Shown one piece after another: positions 42,905 through 51,516 of a stretch of 64,000 nt of DNA (position 1 is the stretch's first letter; each line of letters begins with the position of its first letter). A model generated the notes under the pieces. It was given only the letters and a program-made list of their open reading frames with translations, did not search any database and was not told the origin of the DNA. Source of the DNA: Bdellovibrionaceae bacterium UBA2339. GTDB taxonomy: Bacteria; Bdellovibrionota; Bdellovibrionia; Bdellovibrionales; JAMPXM01. The translations under genes were made by a program, and so were the position numbers. The stretch spans positions 1-64,000 of the forward strand of contig DDUL01000022.1 in the NCBI GenBank assembly GCA_002344785.1, given 5' to 3'.

Positions 42905-43678
42905 TCACGACTTCGCCTTGGGCCGCCGTCCCGAATTCGTCACCCGGCTCGGGCGACGAGATCGCGGAGCCGACGAGGCCCCGAGCTTCGCATTTTGTCG
43001 TCGTCGTGAATCCAACGCTGAAGCGCGAGGCTTCTTCTTGGCGGCGCGCTCGGACTGGATTTGTCCGCGTGCCACCTGAAAAAGTCCCGCGACGGATCGA
43101 CGCAATCTGCGTTCGGCTTGGGGGTCTTCCAACATTCTTGAGAAGTGGTGATAGCCCAAGACGAAGGAGTAAAGCGACCAAGCGAATTGCTCGCAGTCGA
43201 GATCCGCTCGGAAGTGCCTTTGCTCCACGGCTATTCTCGCTGCTTTTTCGATATTGGTAATCAATTCTTGTTGAGCTCGCTGAACAAAATCTCGAAGCGG
43301 ACCTGGACGGTCGTCGAGTTCGATCGATGCGGCGATCAGAATGCTGCCGCCAGGTTGTGAGTCCGATCCATCGATGAACTTCAGCCAGTGGTTCAGAAGC
43401 GCCATCAAGCGAGGCTCGCCGGGCGGCTCTTGAAACGCTGGTCGCATGACGGCGTCGATGAAGCGGTCGACGGCGGCTTGAAGCACTTCAAGCTGTAAGG
43501 TGTCTTTCCCCTTGAAGTGCGCAAACAGTCCGCTTTTGGACATGCCAACGGCCTTAGCGAGTTCGCCGATCGTCAAGCCGCCTAGACCTTCGCGACTGGC
43601 GATTTTCACAGCGGCCTCGAGGATCTGGGATCGCGTCGTCCGGCCTTTGGGTGTTTCAGGAGCCACTCTCAGGGTCAT
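42905..43678 (-). CDS. TetR-family transcriptional regulator, probably of fadE
   Basis: A TetR helix-turn-helix occupies residues 17-63 ('LEAAVKIASREGLGGLTIGELAKAVGMSKSGLFAHFKGKDTL'-type core). The ligand domain has 'FVLGYHHFSRMLEDPQAERRL', typical of regulators next to fatty-acid genes. The last 50 residues are very basic and disordered, unusual for the family and perhaps adding DNA contacts. A palindromic site just upstream of its own start suggests autoregulation. Being upstream of fadE on the same strand, it is a good candidate for acyl-CoA-responsive control, by inference. Confidence 0.9.
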   Translation of the reverse strand: MTLRVAPETPKGRTTRSQILEAAVKIASREGLGGLTIGELAKAVGMSKSGLFAHFKGKDTLQLEVLQAAVDRFIDAVMRPAFQEPPGEPRLMALLNHWLKFIDGSDSQPGGSILIAASIELDDRPGPLRDFVQRAQQELITNIEKAARIAVEQRHFRADLDCEQFAWSLYSFVLGYHHFSRMLEDPQAERRLRRSVAGLFQVARGQIQSERAAKKKPRASALDSRRRQNAKLGASSAPRSRRPSRVTNSGRRPKAKS

Positions 43679-43693
43679 AAGCTAAAAATAGCA

Positions 43694-43711
43694 CGACCGT
43701 TCGTTCGGTCG
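43694..43711. promoter_or_regulatory. Candidate TetR operator
   Basis: CGACCG (43694-43699), six bases, then CGGTCG (43706-43711) form an 18-base palindrome of the ACCGnnCGnnCGGT kind often bound by TetR-family repressors. It ends 16 bases before the tetR start. On the minus strand a TATTTT box (43685-43690) lies between it and the ATG, so binding could block the promoter and the transcript may have almost no leader. Confidence 0.7.
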
Positions 43712-43841
43712 CCATGACTTTTCCTCAGTTCGATGAAAACGAGACGAGGTCGAGAGGAAATTGGGCAGAAATGCCTCGAAGTGAGGCGCTGGACAACTGC
43801 GGCGAGCTTTGCTGGGATCGTGAGGAAGCGGAGGTTGGACT

Positions 43842-44468
43842 GTGAATCAAAATTTTCGAAACTTCCTGTCGTGCAAATCGGTCCGTCGCGCTCGGCGGTG
43901 GCTCGGGCTGGGTGCGGTCCTTCTCATGTCGGTGTTGGCGATCTCGCCGGGCGTGTTTGCCGCCACACCAAATTCCAGTTGGCGAGAGAAGATTGAAGCT
44001 GTGCTTCAGCGCGGCTCAACGCCTGAAATTCGTGAAGGTTTAGTTTTGGGTGCTGTGCTTGAGGTGCAGGGAACGGAAAGCGCAGAGACCAAGAATCGCG
44101 GGCGTTGGTCAGGCCGATGGATTGAGGCGCTCCATTCTTTGTCGCCGAACATGAAGAGCCAGCGGCCCGCTCATCAATTGGCCGCCTTGCACACGCCGCA
44201 AGGGCAATGGACAGTCGAAGTTCGCTACATGGGCGAGTCGGCTCAGGGTGCCGAGCGAGAGCGCGGAGATTTGGCGAACTTGTCGCGCGACGAGGATCGA
44301 GAGGCTTTGGGCGCACAGCAAGTTGAAGTCACTTGGCTTAAAGACGGTGAAGTTTCGCATCGGGAGGCTTTGAATCTCACTTGGGGTGTCACCGGTGAGG
44401 CGCAGTATCGTCCCGTCGGCGGAGATCTGATGCGCGCCTATGTGAAACTCGTGAAGGTCCGCTACTAG
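43842..44468 (+). CDS. Exported hypothetical protein (208 aa)
   Basis: The signal peptide is clear: basic 'KSVRRARRW' then 'LGLGAVLLMSVLAISPGVFA'. The 168-residue mature part is polar with beta-type patches ('GLVLGAVLEVQG', 'QWTVEVRYMG', 'QVEVTWLKDGEVSHREALNLTWG'), consistent with a small periplasmic beta-sandwich. No motif is recognised. The start is GTG with GGAGG upstream. It sits between tetR (divergent) and a convergent exported protein. Confidence 0.75.
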   Translation: MNQNFRNFLSCKSVRRARRWLGLGAVLLMSVLAISPGVFAATPNSSWREKIEAVLQRGSTPEIREGLVLGAVLEVQGTESAETKNRGRWSGRWIEALHSLSPNMKSQRPAHQLAALHTPQGQWTVEVRYMGESAQGAERERGDLANLSRDEDREALGAQQVEVTWLKDGEVSHREALNLTWGVTGEAQYRPVGGDLMRAYVKLVKVRY

Positions 44469-44507
44469 TTCAGGATTTGTGGTGCGACGGACGGTCGCTT
44501 CCTGAGC

Positions 44508-45569
44508 TTAGAGTGGAAAGCGCTGAACAAAATGCTCGCCGCTTTCTTCGTGGCGATGCACTTCCAACTCAATGATGACATTGCGGTCTTGTCGGCGAAT
44601 GACGATTTGCACGGGCGAGATCTGACCGACAAATTGACTAACGCGTTCGGCGTGCGCGAGCGGCGTCTCGCCTGGCTTCGGAGCGAAATGCGCCAGCGTA
44701 TTTTCCGCACGAAGCGCGAGAGCTGTTTCTGGAATTTGATGCCGTCGAAAGACGTCGCGCAGACGAGCTTGAAACGAGAGGCTTGTCAGTTGAGACATAA
44801 GTGGAGAGAGCGGTTGACCGCTCATCCGATGCGACGTCGACAGTCCCGTGCCTGAAGGCGGGGCGGTGAAATTCGTGATGGTCCCGGTGGTGATGGGCTC
44901 AATGATGTCCAAGTCCGAGGTGCGCAGATGGGCGTAGCCGTTCACGAAGCTTCCGGCGAGACGAATCTCAGAGTTGAGACTGGTGTGCCGATATTCACTT
45001 GCGATCAACTGAATCACGTCGCGCACCAACGCCGGTGTGTAAGCGGCCAGCTCGGGATCTCCGCGTCGCATGACGTGCATGACCTGTTGCAGATGCGCTT
45101 CATAGGCGCGAGGCGCATCGACCTGCGCTTGTCGAGAGAGATTCTCCGGCCAAGAATTCATAATGCTCAAAAGTCGAATCAGAGCCCGCTTGGGTCCCAG
45201 CTTTTGGTAGACAAAATACGTCGGCAACTTGGGCGCGCGCCGCAGATGCGCGGCGATCTCGACACTGAGGCTTTCGCGTTGTGTGGGAGGCAAGGCACGA
45301 AGCTCTTGGCCTAGCAGTTCAATTCCCAAACGATACTCGCCTTCGCGGTAAACATGCTCCACGAAGCGGCTCGGAACTGTGATTCGGTGAGGTGCCGAAA
45401 AGAAAATTTGCGCACACTGCTCGGCGCTTGCCGACATCGACGTCAAGAGTTGGACGGCGAGGCCTATGGCGACGGTGAGACGACGGATCACGCGCCCGCG
45501 CGCGGCCCAAGCTGGGTGCTTATGTGGCTTTGGCTGAAGTTGATGCAGCGGGGAGTGGTGACTTCGCAT
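44508..45569 (-). CDS. Exported protein with nucleotidyltransferase-like motif
   Basis: A signal peptide (about residues 25-50, 'AIGLAVQLLTSMSASA') precedes a roughly 300-residue domain. 'RLAGSFVNGYAHLRTSDLDIIEP' resembles the Gly-Ser...Gly...Ser-Asp-x-Asp core of the nucleotidyltransferase (Pol beta-like) fold, which normally binds Mg-NTP in the cytoplasm. A second acidic strand 'NVIIELEVHRHEE' lies near the end, where the third carboxylate would be. An exported member would be unusual. The ATG at 45569 is used; a TTG at 45587 is in frame. The function is unknown. Confidence 0.65.
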   Translation of the reverse strand: MRSHHSPLHQLQPKPHKHPAWAARGRVIRRLTVAIGLAVQLLTSMSASAEQCAQIFFSAPHRITVPSRFVEHVYREGEYRLGIELLGQELRALPPTQRESLSVEIAAHLRRAPKLPTYFVYQKLGPKRALIRLLSIMNSWPENLSRQAQVDAPRAYEAHLQQVMHVMRRGDPELAAYTPALVRDVIQLIASEYRHTSLNSEIRLAGSFVNGYAHLRTSDLDIIEPITTGTITNFTAPPSGTGLSTSHRMSGQPLSPLMSQLTSLSFQARLRDVFRRHQIPETALALRAENTLAHFAPKPGETPLAHAERVSQFVGQISPVQIVIRRQDRNVIIELEVHRHEESGEHFVQRFPL

Positions 45570-46070
45570 GATGTGTTGGGTCCTCAATTCACGTGCGTGA
45601 GTTTCAAAAAATTCGCCGAGATCCGATGTGCCAGCCGTTATCGAATGCGAGTTTCCTTAAGTGCCAAAGAATGGCCCATGGGTCGCGGGCCCTCAGCGAG
45701 GTGTTGTTCAGCAAACGTGCCGCGCGCGTAGGGCCTGAGAGCGGATATACGGGAGTTGGGGGCGGGTGGGGTGTTTAGCCACTTTACAAGCTGGCTCACA
45801 AGGGTAGGCCAGCGGGCCGCTCGGTGTTGTGCCAAGTTCGTCGGAAGCCGCCACGGCGGATCCTTGGGTCTATTGATCGCATGGGGGCTTCGGCTCGTGG
45901 TTAGCCAACTCAAGCCAAAGCAGTAGTTCACGGCTGTTCGTGCCTGTATCGTGCCCAGAAAATTCGGAAAATCTGGGAAATTTACTTCAGAGAGACGTTG
46001 GGTCCTTGCGCACTCTTGACCGGCTCCCCATGATTTAGAGAGTCACGAACTTAGCATTCGGGAGTTACCC
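45570..46070. other. Long intergenic region upstream of an AT-rich gene
   Basis: About 500 bases with no convincing gene. Composition falls from GC-rich to AT-rich toward 46000. GGCCC/GGGCC arms near 45673-45690 give a weak hairpin. GGGAG at about 46060-46064 is the ribosome site of the next gene. The composition change suggests a junction of acquired DNA around 45900-46050; I found no integrase, repeat or tRNA there. Confidence 0.4.
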
Positions 46071-46670
46071 ATGAACCCGTTCCATAGTTACTCGGTTGAA
46101 TTCAAAACTTACGAACTAAGTTCTAATGATTTGATAACGCTGTGTACGCCAAACACGACTACCGGACAGAGAGTGTTGGTCGTTTTCAATTTCAATACGA
46201 CGTTGAAGGGTCCATGCAGAGATCTCCTCAGCAATTTGATTCTTGAAAATCTTCACGGCTTCAGATTTGCTACGTTCTCTGCGGCGCCGGAAGTGGCATC
46301 ACTTTCGATCGATGACTTCGTAGCCGCAATGGACAAGACCTATGGGCCAGACAAGCCAGAGCTTTATCCGAAACGGGTCGTTCTCATTGAAATTTCCCAT
46401 CAAGGTTCAAAACAAGACCCTTGCACACTGATCATTGACCCGAAATTCACCTCATCGCATCCAGACTTCGTATCTGATTTGAGGAGAGTTCCCCCAGGCG
46501 ACACGATCCCAGTTATTCAAACGCCTCTCGATGAAAGCAGTAAATTCGATTTTTTTAAAATTGTCGTAGCGAAGAGTATGAATGAACCCAACGAGCGTGA
46601 TCTTGCTGAGGAGCAAATCTGGACGATTTTGGCTCACCTGCGCTTCATGGGATATTCCGTGCCGACATAA
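46071..46670 (+). CDS. Hypothetical protein of foreign composition (199 aa)
   Basis: A 199-residue soluble protein without signal or membrane segment. It begins 'MNPFHSYSVEFKTYELSSND' and has alternating strands and helices ('RVLVVFNFNTTLKG', 'KRVVLIEISHQG', 'TLIIDPKF'). GC is far below the surroundings: 47 of 120 bases (39 %) at 46081-46200, against 37 of 60 at 44821-44880. GGGAG lies six bases before the ATG, so it is probably expressed. I recognise no domain. The composition and the large empty upstream region suggest recent transfer. Confidence 0.75.
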   Translation: MNPFHSYSVEFKTYELSSNDLITLCTPNTTTGQRVLVVFNFNTTLKGPCRDLLSNLILENLHGFRFATFSAAPEVASLSIDDFVAAMDKTYGPDKPELYPKRVVLIEISHQGSKQDPCTLIIDPKFTSSHPDFVSDLRRVPPGDTIPVIQTPLDESSKFDFFKIVVAKSMNEPNERDLAEEQIWTILAHLRFMGYSVPT

Positions 46671-46800
46671 TCTGGGGTCTAATTCTTCCCGATGGGTCGT
46701 GTGTAAGCTCTTGAGTGCGTTTGTCGGGCACTCGAAACTTTGATCATCGCCGAATGTTGTCCGATGAGCCGACGAATTCGGCGCAGCGGTAAACGGCTTT

Positions 46801-48075
46801 TCAGGGTGCGCCTTTGGCCAATCGCTGACACTTGTTGGCTCGCGCGCCTTGCAGGGCTTTGAGCTGTAAGAAATCCGCGCAGGCGTTCTGAAGTCCACGC
46901 TCCGAATCGAGAGTCTCGGAGATGAGCTCTTGAACGCGGTCTTTTTGTGAGAGCAGATGTTTCCAACAAGTCTTGAAGGCGACCTGACGAACATCGGCGA
47001 GTTCGGGAGTCGACGGCTCCCAGGCCGACAGTGCGCTCGACAATGTGCTCACCATGTACTCGTGTTGGCAGAGCTCAGCGACCTCGCGCTCGGTGGGTGC
47101 GGCTTGCAGGGCCGCTTTGAAGTACGGGAAGGCCGCATGCTTGGTGGAAAAGCTTCGCCACACGAGGGGCGGCAGCTGACTTTGCAAGTGCCAGTTCTTC
47201 GCATCCTTGTCGCTGAAGAGCTTGAGCTGCTTGTTGCACTCAAAGACCGAGTGAGCTGGACCAAGGCACTCGCCGAAGTATCGCACGCCGACGTCGGCTC
47301 GCGTGTTCATGAAAGTTTTGTTGGACGTCAGATGAGGGTGCAGAGCCAGTTGCGAGTCCGCCCACTGAATGAGGTCACTGGGGGCTCGGCCTGGTGCTTG
47401 AATTTCCGCGACAGCGGCCTTTTGCACTAGCTCCTGCCAAGTTTGATCGCGGGAACTCACGCTCACCTTGGGCGCTTGGTCCAAAAGTTCTTTCCACGCT
47501 CCGCGCTCAGCGAGCGTCTGTAAGGCCGAGACGGTAGGACCCGAAGCTTGGCCCTGATTCTGGGCTTGATCGGCAAGGCGTTGATCGATGCTCTCCAGAG
47601 TTGCCGCCATTTGCTGCGTTCGGTTTTCGATGCGCAGGAGCGAGTTTTGTAGCTTGCTGACCCACTCCACTTGATCGGCGACGACGCCGCGATCTGAGTC
47701 GGCCAGAGCTTGTTGAGCGGCGAGGAAAACACCCATCACGACGGTCGCGACAAGGCCGAAGGAGAAGCCGACGGACCAGCGATCGGAAGCCACGATGGTT
47801 TCAAATTCACGCTGATCGATTTTTCCATCCGCGAGTGCGGTGAGGATCTGTCGTTTTTTGACTCCGAACCAAAACACCGCGCTCACCGCACAAATGCCAC
47901 ACGCGAAGATGAACAAGTATTTGAGAAAGGGCCCAAGCGGGCTGAGAACATCCGATACAAAGCCACCGACGACTGCGATCGGGACGACAACTTTGGTCGC
48001 GCGTTCCCAGATCGAATTGACGTTCTTCAATTCGCTCAATCCATCATCGACTTTGGGAGTTTGTTTGTTGGCCAT
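46801..48075 (-). CDS. Membrane-anchored hypothetical protein in the GspE-like operon (424 aa)
   Basis: The N-terminus (about 20-110) has three hydrophobic segments ('VVVPIAVVGGFVSDVLSPL', 'YLFIFACGICAVSAVFWFG', 'SVGFSFGLVATVVMGVFLAAQ'). A heptad-rich coiled coil follows (about 125-165, 'LQNSLLRIENRTQQMAATLE'). The 250-residue remainder is helical, TPR-like, with several Cys that could pair if periplasmic. The ATG at 48075 has TAGGAAG upstream; the longer frame overlaps the previous gene. Third in an operon with a GspE/PilB-like ATPase, it may be the membrane platform or sensor that the ATPase acts on, by inference. Confidence 0.75.
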   Translation of the reverse strand: MANKQTPKVDDGLSELKNVNSIWERATKVVVPIAVVGGFVSDVLSPLGPFLKYLFIFACGICAVSAVFWFGVKKRQILTALADGKIDQREFETIVASDRWSVGFSFGLVATVVMGVFLAAQQALADSDRGVVADQVEWVSKLQNSLLRIENRTQQMAATLESIDQRLADQAQNQGQASGPTVSALQTLAERGAWKELLDQAPKVSVSSRDQTWQELVQKAAVAEIQAPGRAPSDLIQWADSQLALHPHLTSNKTFMNTRADVGVRYFGECLGPAHSVFECNKQLKLFSDKDAKNWHLQSQLPPLVWRSFSTKHAAFPYFKAALQAAPTEREVAELCQHEYMVSTLSSALSAWEPSTPELADVRQVAFKTCWKHLLSQKDRVQELISETLDSERGLQNACADFLQLKALQGARANKCQRLAKGAP

Positions 48076-48085
48076 TTGTGTCTTC

Positions 48086-48415
48086 CTATTTGAGTTGCTC
48101 AAGCATGTCGTCGACGTCGTAAACAATGACGGAAGCGACGTCAGCGCCACTGAAGTACACCAAGTCGCGGGCGCCATCGGTGTCGCGCTCGATTTCAAGA
48201 CTCAGGACATAGTAGCGAGTTCCCGATTCGGCGTCGGGATAGGCCGCGTTCAACAAGTAGCCGCGGACGGAGTGGCCGAGTCGCAGATAAACCTGAATGC
48301 GTGGGTTTTCAGCCTTACCTTGGGCCGCCAAGAGCGCGATCTTCGCCAGACGATCGAGAATCTGGACGGGGTGGTGGGCGCTCACTCGTCGCGTGAGTTC
48401 TTCGTTTGAAATCAT
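48086..48415 (-). CDS. Small hypothetical protein between GspE-like ATPase and membrane protein (109 aa)
   Basis: A 109-residue soluble protein: a helical start ('SAHHPVQILDRLAKIALLAAQG') and then beta-strand text ('PRIQVYLRLGHSVRGYLLNAA', 'TRYYVLSLEIERD', 'DLVYFSGADVASVIVYD'). An excellent ribosome site (AGGAGG, four bases before the ATG) supports it. It is 15 bases after the ATPase and 10 bases before the membrane protein, so all three form one operon. The family is not recognised. Confidence 0.75.
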   Translation of the reverse strand: MISNEELTRRVSAHHPVQILDRLAKIALLAAQGKAENPRIQVYLRLGHSVRGYLLNAAYPDAESGTRYYVLSLEIERDTDGARDLVYFSGADVASVIVYDVDDMLEQLK

Positions 48416-48430
48416 TCGGCCTCCTGTGCC

Positions 48431-49993
48431 TTAGCGTCCAATCTGTAAACTTCGATAAGGGATGACGCGGAAAACTTCTTCGAGCGAGGTCTCGCCTGAA
48501 GCGGCTCTCTCAACCGCGTGCTCAAAGAGCGAGCGCGAACCGCGTTGCTTGAGATGCGCGCGAATGTCAGACAGATGCGCCTGTGAGCTGAACAGTTCAA
48601 TCAGTTGATCGTCCATGGTGACCAATTCAAAGACGCCCAAGCGTCCCGAGTAACCGCGTCCGAGACATTGATCGCAGCCTTCGGCCGCATAGAACGTGGA
48701 GTTTTCAGCGACGCTGCCGAGAGTCTGACGGAGTTTGTCGGAGATCTCTTTGGGCTTGCAGCAGTTGGGGCAAAGACGGCGAACCAGGCGTTGGTTGAGA
48801 ACGCCGAGCACGGAGTTGTGAACCAAGTCTTGGTCTTTGACCAAGGCTTTGAGGCGCAGAAAAGTTCGGATGGCGTCGCTCGCGTGCAAACTCGCAAAGA
48901 CCATGATGCCGGTGTAAGCCGCTCGCAGAGCGACCTCGGCCGTTTCAGCGTCGCGAATCTCGCCGATCATGATCGCGTCGGGATCTTGGCGGAGAGTTGC
49001 GCGCGCATAGTCGGCGAAGTCCATCTTGTCGTTCACTTCCTTCTGATTCACTTTCGGAAGGACTTGCTCAACGGGGTCTTCGATCGTGACGATCTTGAGG
49101 CCGGCATTTGAGAGTTCGCGAATGCACGCATACATCGACGAAGTTTTCCCGCTGCCGGTGGGTCCAGAGAAGAGCAAGAGACCTTCAGGACTGCGGACTA
49201 AGTTTTTGAACAAGATGGCTTCACGTCGATCGAGGCCCAACTGGTCGATGTTGAGTCCGCCCGAATCAACTGTCGAGAATCGCAGCACGAGGTCTTCGCC
49301 ACGACTTGAGGGCAAGGTCGATAGTCGCGCGTCGATTTGGCGGGTCTTTTCGGGATCCAGAAAGCTGATGCTGACTCGGCCATCGAGCGCACGCGTGCGC
49401 TCGGTCAAGTCCAAGCCCGCCAGAACTTTGAGTCGCGAAGAGATTTGGCGGACTAAGTCCGGAGAGGCCGGTGTGTTGACCTGATGGAGAATGCCGTCCA
49501 AGCGAACGCGCACATCGACGTCGTCGGCATAGGACTCGATGTGCAAATCGCTGGCGCCAAGTGTGATGGCATAACCCAGAATTTGGTTGAGAAGCTCAAC
49601 GGCATCTTTGATGTCATAGGAGACTTTCGCCGTTGGTTTGACCTGAAGGGACTGCGATGCACTGGTTTTTGCGCTCGTCGAATTTTCATCGCCAAACGCA
49701 ATCGAAAGAGCTTTGCGAATTTCGAAGCTCGAAAGCTGCACAGGCTCGATCTCGCGTTTGAGATGAAGGCGGAGCTGATCAATGAGATTTCGATCATCTT
49801 TCCTCAGCATGGCGACGAGGATCGGCTCGGTCGCACCTGCTGTCGCATTGACTTGATCGAGGATGATCACTTGATTCTTGATGCAGAATTGTTGCGGAAG
49901 AAGGCGAATGCTTGGAGGGTGCAGTTCGAACTGCGAAAGCTCGACATGATCCTCGAGTGATGCGCGCGGAGCGCGACGAGCTGTAAGCGACAT
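48431..49993 (-). CDS. GspE/PilB-type secretion or pilus ATPase
   Basis: A 520-residue hexameric assembly ATPase of type II secretion or type IV pili. Walker A 'GPTGSGKTS' (277-284), Asp box 'VTIEDPVEQ', Walker B 'DPDAIMIGEIRDAETA', His box 'ASLHASDA' and the tetracysteine zinc knob (Cys408/411 and Cys440/443) are all present, so it should be active. The N-terminal region is shorter and different from the standard N1/MshEN domain. The ATG at 49993 has a run of G six bases upstream. No other Gsp or Pil gene is adjacent; its partners here are two unknown proteins. Confidence 0.9.
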   Translation of the reverse strand: MSLTARRAPRASLEDHVELSQFELHPPSIRLLPQQFCIKNQVIILDQVNATAGATEPILVAMLRKDDRNLIDQLRLHLKREIEPVQLSSFEIRKALSIAFGDENSTSAKTSASQSLQVKPTAKVSYDIKDAVELLNQILGYAITLGASDLHIESYADDVDVRVRLDGILHQVNTPASPDLVRQISSRLKVLAGLDLTERTRALDGRVSISFLDPEKTRQIDARLSTLPSSRGEDLVLRFSTVDSGGLNIDQLGLDRREAILFKNLVRSPEGLLLFSGPTGSGKTSSMYACIRELSNAGLKIVTIEDPVEQVLPKVNQKEVNDKMDFADYARATLRQDPDAIMIGEIRDAETAEVALRAAYTGIMVFASLHASDAIRTFLRLKALVKDQDLVHNSVLGVLNQRLVRRLCPNCCKPKEISDKLRQTLGSVAENSTFYAAEGCDQCLGRGYSGRLGVFELVTMDDQLIELFSSQAHLSDIRAHLKQRGSRSLFEHAVERAASGETSLEEVFRVIPYRSLQIGR

Positions 49994-50157
49994 GCGAGTC
50001 CCCCCGCATGACAGTTTTCTAGGCTTCCTGATCTGTGTCAGGACCAGCTTATTGGGTTCGCGGCCAAAGTCCGAGGCCACGCCGCTCTAGAAGCGGCGGC
50101 TTCGTCATCGACGAAGGTCGCGTGGGGCGAGTTTTCTTGAGGATCGGAATTCGGAGA

Positions 50158-51381
50158 TCAGTCGAAGTGAACGATGCCCGACTTGAGATCGTAAAGTGCA
50201 GGTTGAATTTTGAGATCACCTTTTTCGACCCGAGCTTTGAGAAGCGGAGATCGCTTGGTCAAGTCAGCCGCCACGCTCTGCGTGAGCGCTCGACCTTCGG
50301 TCGCGAGATTCGGCGAGGGCTGCGCAGCGGGGGCGCGTGCTGGGAGTCGCGAACGCACATCTGTCAGCCATCGGTCGAGGTGCGCGCTTCCCGCTGTCTG
50401 ACCTTCGGTCGACCCGAGCGCCGCATGCACAGCTCCGCAACTGGTGTGTCCCATGACGATCAAGAGCGTTGGTCCGAGATGCTCGACGGCATATTCCAAA
50501 CTCGCCAGCGTCGCATCGTCGACAGTTGCGCCAGCCGAGCGGACGACGAAGATTTCACCCAATGCTTGATCAAACACAAGTTCGGGTGGAACTCGCGAAT
50601 CACTACACGACAACACGATCGCGTGAGGATTTTGTGCCGAGGTCAATCGCTGTCGATCTTCCGCACTTCGCCCATCGCGTCTTTGCGTCTGTTTGATGAA
50701 TCTCTTGTTGCCGTTCTTCAGCCACCCCAAAACCTTTGCAGCGTCGGGTCCTCGTGGCGAGGCTTTCGTTGTCAGGTGCGCCGAAGTCTTTGCATCGGGC
50801 GCTGGAGAAGTTGTGGCGGTGCTTGTCGGTGACGCTTCCTGTGAGGCGGGGACACGAGGTGCGCCGGGTGCGGGCGAAACCTGAATCTGCCCACTCGATG
50901 TGGGGGCGCTGGCATTTTGTGGAAGATTTTGCGTCGATGCGGTTTCGGGTGCTGGATTTGCGGGTTCTGGATTTGTGGCGGCCGCAGGGACTGCATCGAT
51001 GTCTTGAACCGTGACGGTCGGGCGGACTTCGCCTTCGGTGGTGGTGTCGGTGGTTGTGTGATCGGTGGTCGCGTCGGCGTTGTCGACGAGGATCACTTCG
51101 ACACTTGTGCCGCTGCCACTGCCGACTTCACCGGGCGATGAGGTGATCTTTTCGATGGATTCGGAAGCTACGGCTCGACGAAGTTGTGAGCCGCCACCTC
51201 GGGCGCCCATGGCCCACAATTTTTCTGCGGCCTCGACGGATGAAATCGTAAAGATCTGCAGAAGGCTTGCGACCGCGACTACGAAAATTCCACGAAGCGG
51301 CCAGCGGCGACGATGCGAAGTGAGATTGGGCTTGAGCAGAAAAGGCACGCAAACTCCTTGAAGCGAGCGACCCTTTCTCAT
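50158..51381 (-). CDS. Exported beta-carbonic anhydrase with a long Pro/Thr/Ser linker
   Basis: Residues 29-52 form a signal or anchor. About 160 residues rich in Pro, Ala, Thr and Ser follow, then a beta-class carbonic anhydrase (about 213-407). The zinc ligands are Cys259 and Asp261 in 'LSCSDSRVPPELVF', His312 and Cys315 in 'MGHTSCGAV', so it should interconvert CO2 and bicarbonate. Most bacterial beta-carbonic anhydrases are about 200 residues and cytoplasmic; the signal and linker point to a periplasmic or surface role. The ATG at 51381 is used; a GTG at 51417 is also in frame. Confidence 0.88.
   Translation of the reverse strand: MRKGRSLQGVCVPFLLKPNLTSHRRRWPLRGIFVVAVASLLQIFTISSVEAAEKLWAMGARGGGSQLRRAVASESIEKITSSPGEVGSGSGTSVEVILVDNADATTDHTTTDTTTEGEVRPTVTVQDIDAVPAAATNPEPANPAPETASTQNLPQNASAPTSSGQIQVSPAPGAPRVPASQEASPTSTATTSPAPDAKTSAHLTTKASPRGPDAAKVLGWLKNGNKRFIKQTQRRDGRSAEDRQRLTSAQNPHAIVLSCSDSRVPPELVFDQALGEIFVVRSAGATVDDATLASLEYAVEHLGPTLLIVMGHTSCGAVHAALGSTEGQTAGSAHLDRWLTDVRSRLPARAPAAQPSPNLATEGRALTQSVAADLTKRSPLLKARVEKGDLKIQPALYDLKSGIVHFD
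51034..51069. repeat. Three 12-bp-period repeat units in the carbonic anhydrase linker
   Basis: TCGGTGGTGGTG (51034-51045), TCGGTGGTTGTG (51046-51057) and TGATCGGTGGTC (51058-51069, diverged) encode the Thr/Asp-rich run of the linker on the minus strand. Confidence 0.7.
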
Positions 51382-51516
51382 CGGCAGGTCTCGTCGAGTT
51401 TGTGAGAAGAATGTCACGATTTTGCGGACGTTCGGAGTTTACGAACTGATGTCGCAGGACGTGAAGAGATTTGAGTGTGATCTCGAGATCACGCGTCTCA
51501 TGTCGAGACGCGTTCG

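Noticed and set aside
45638..45931. 97-codon minus-strand frame upstream of the AT-rich gene
   Set aside because: Random-looking composition and no ribosome site; it spans the GGCCC/GGGCC hairpin.
48076..48198. Extended N-terminus of the membrane protein in the GspE operon
   Set aside because: It overlaps the 109-residue gene, which has an excellent ribosome site; the ATG at 48075 has its own site.
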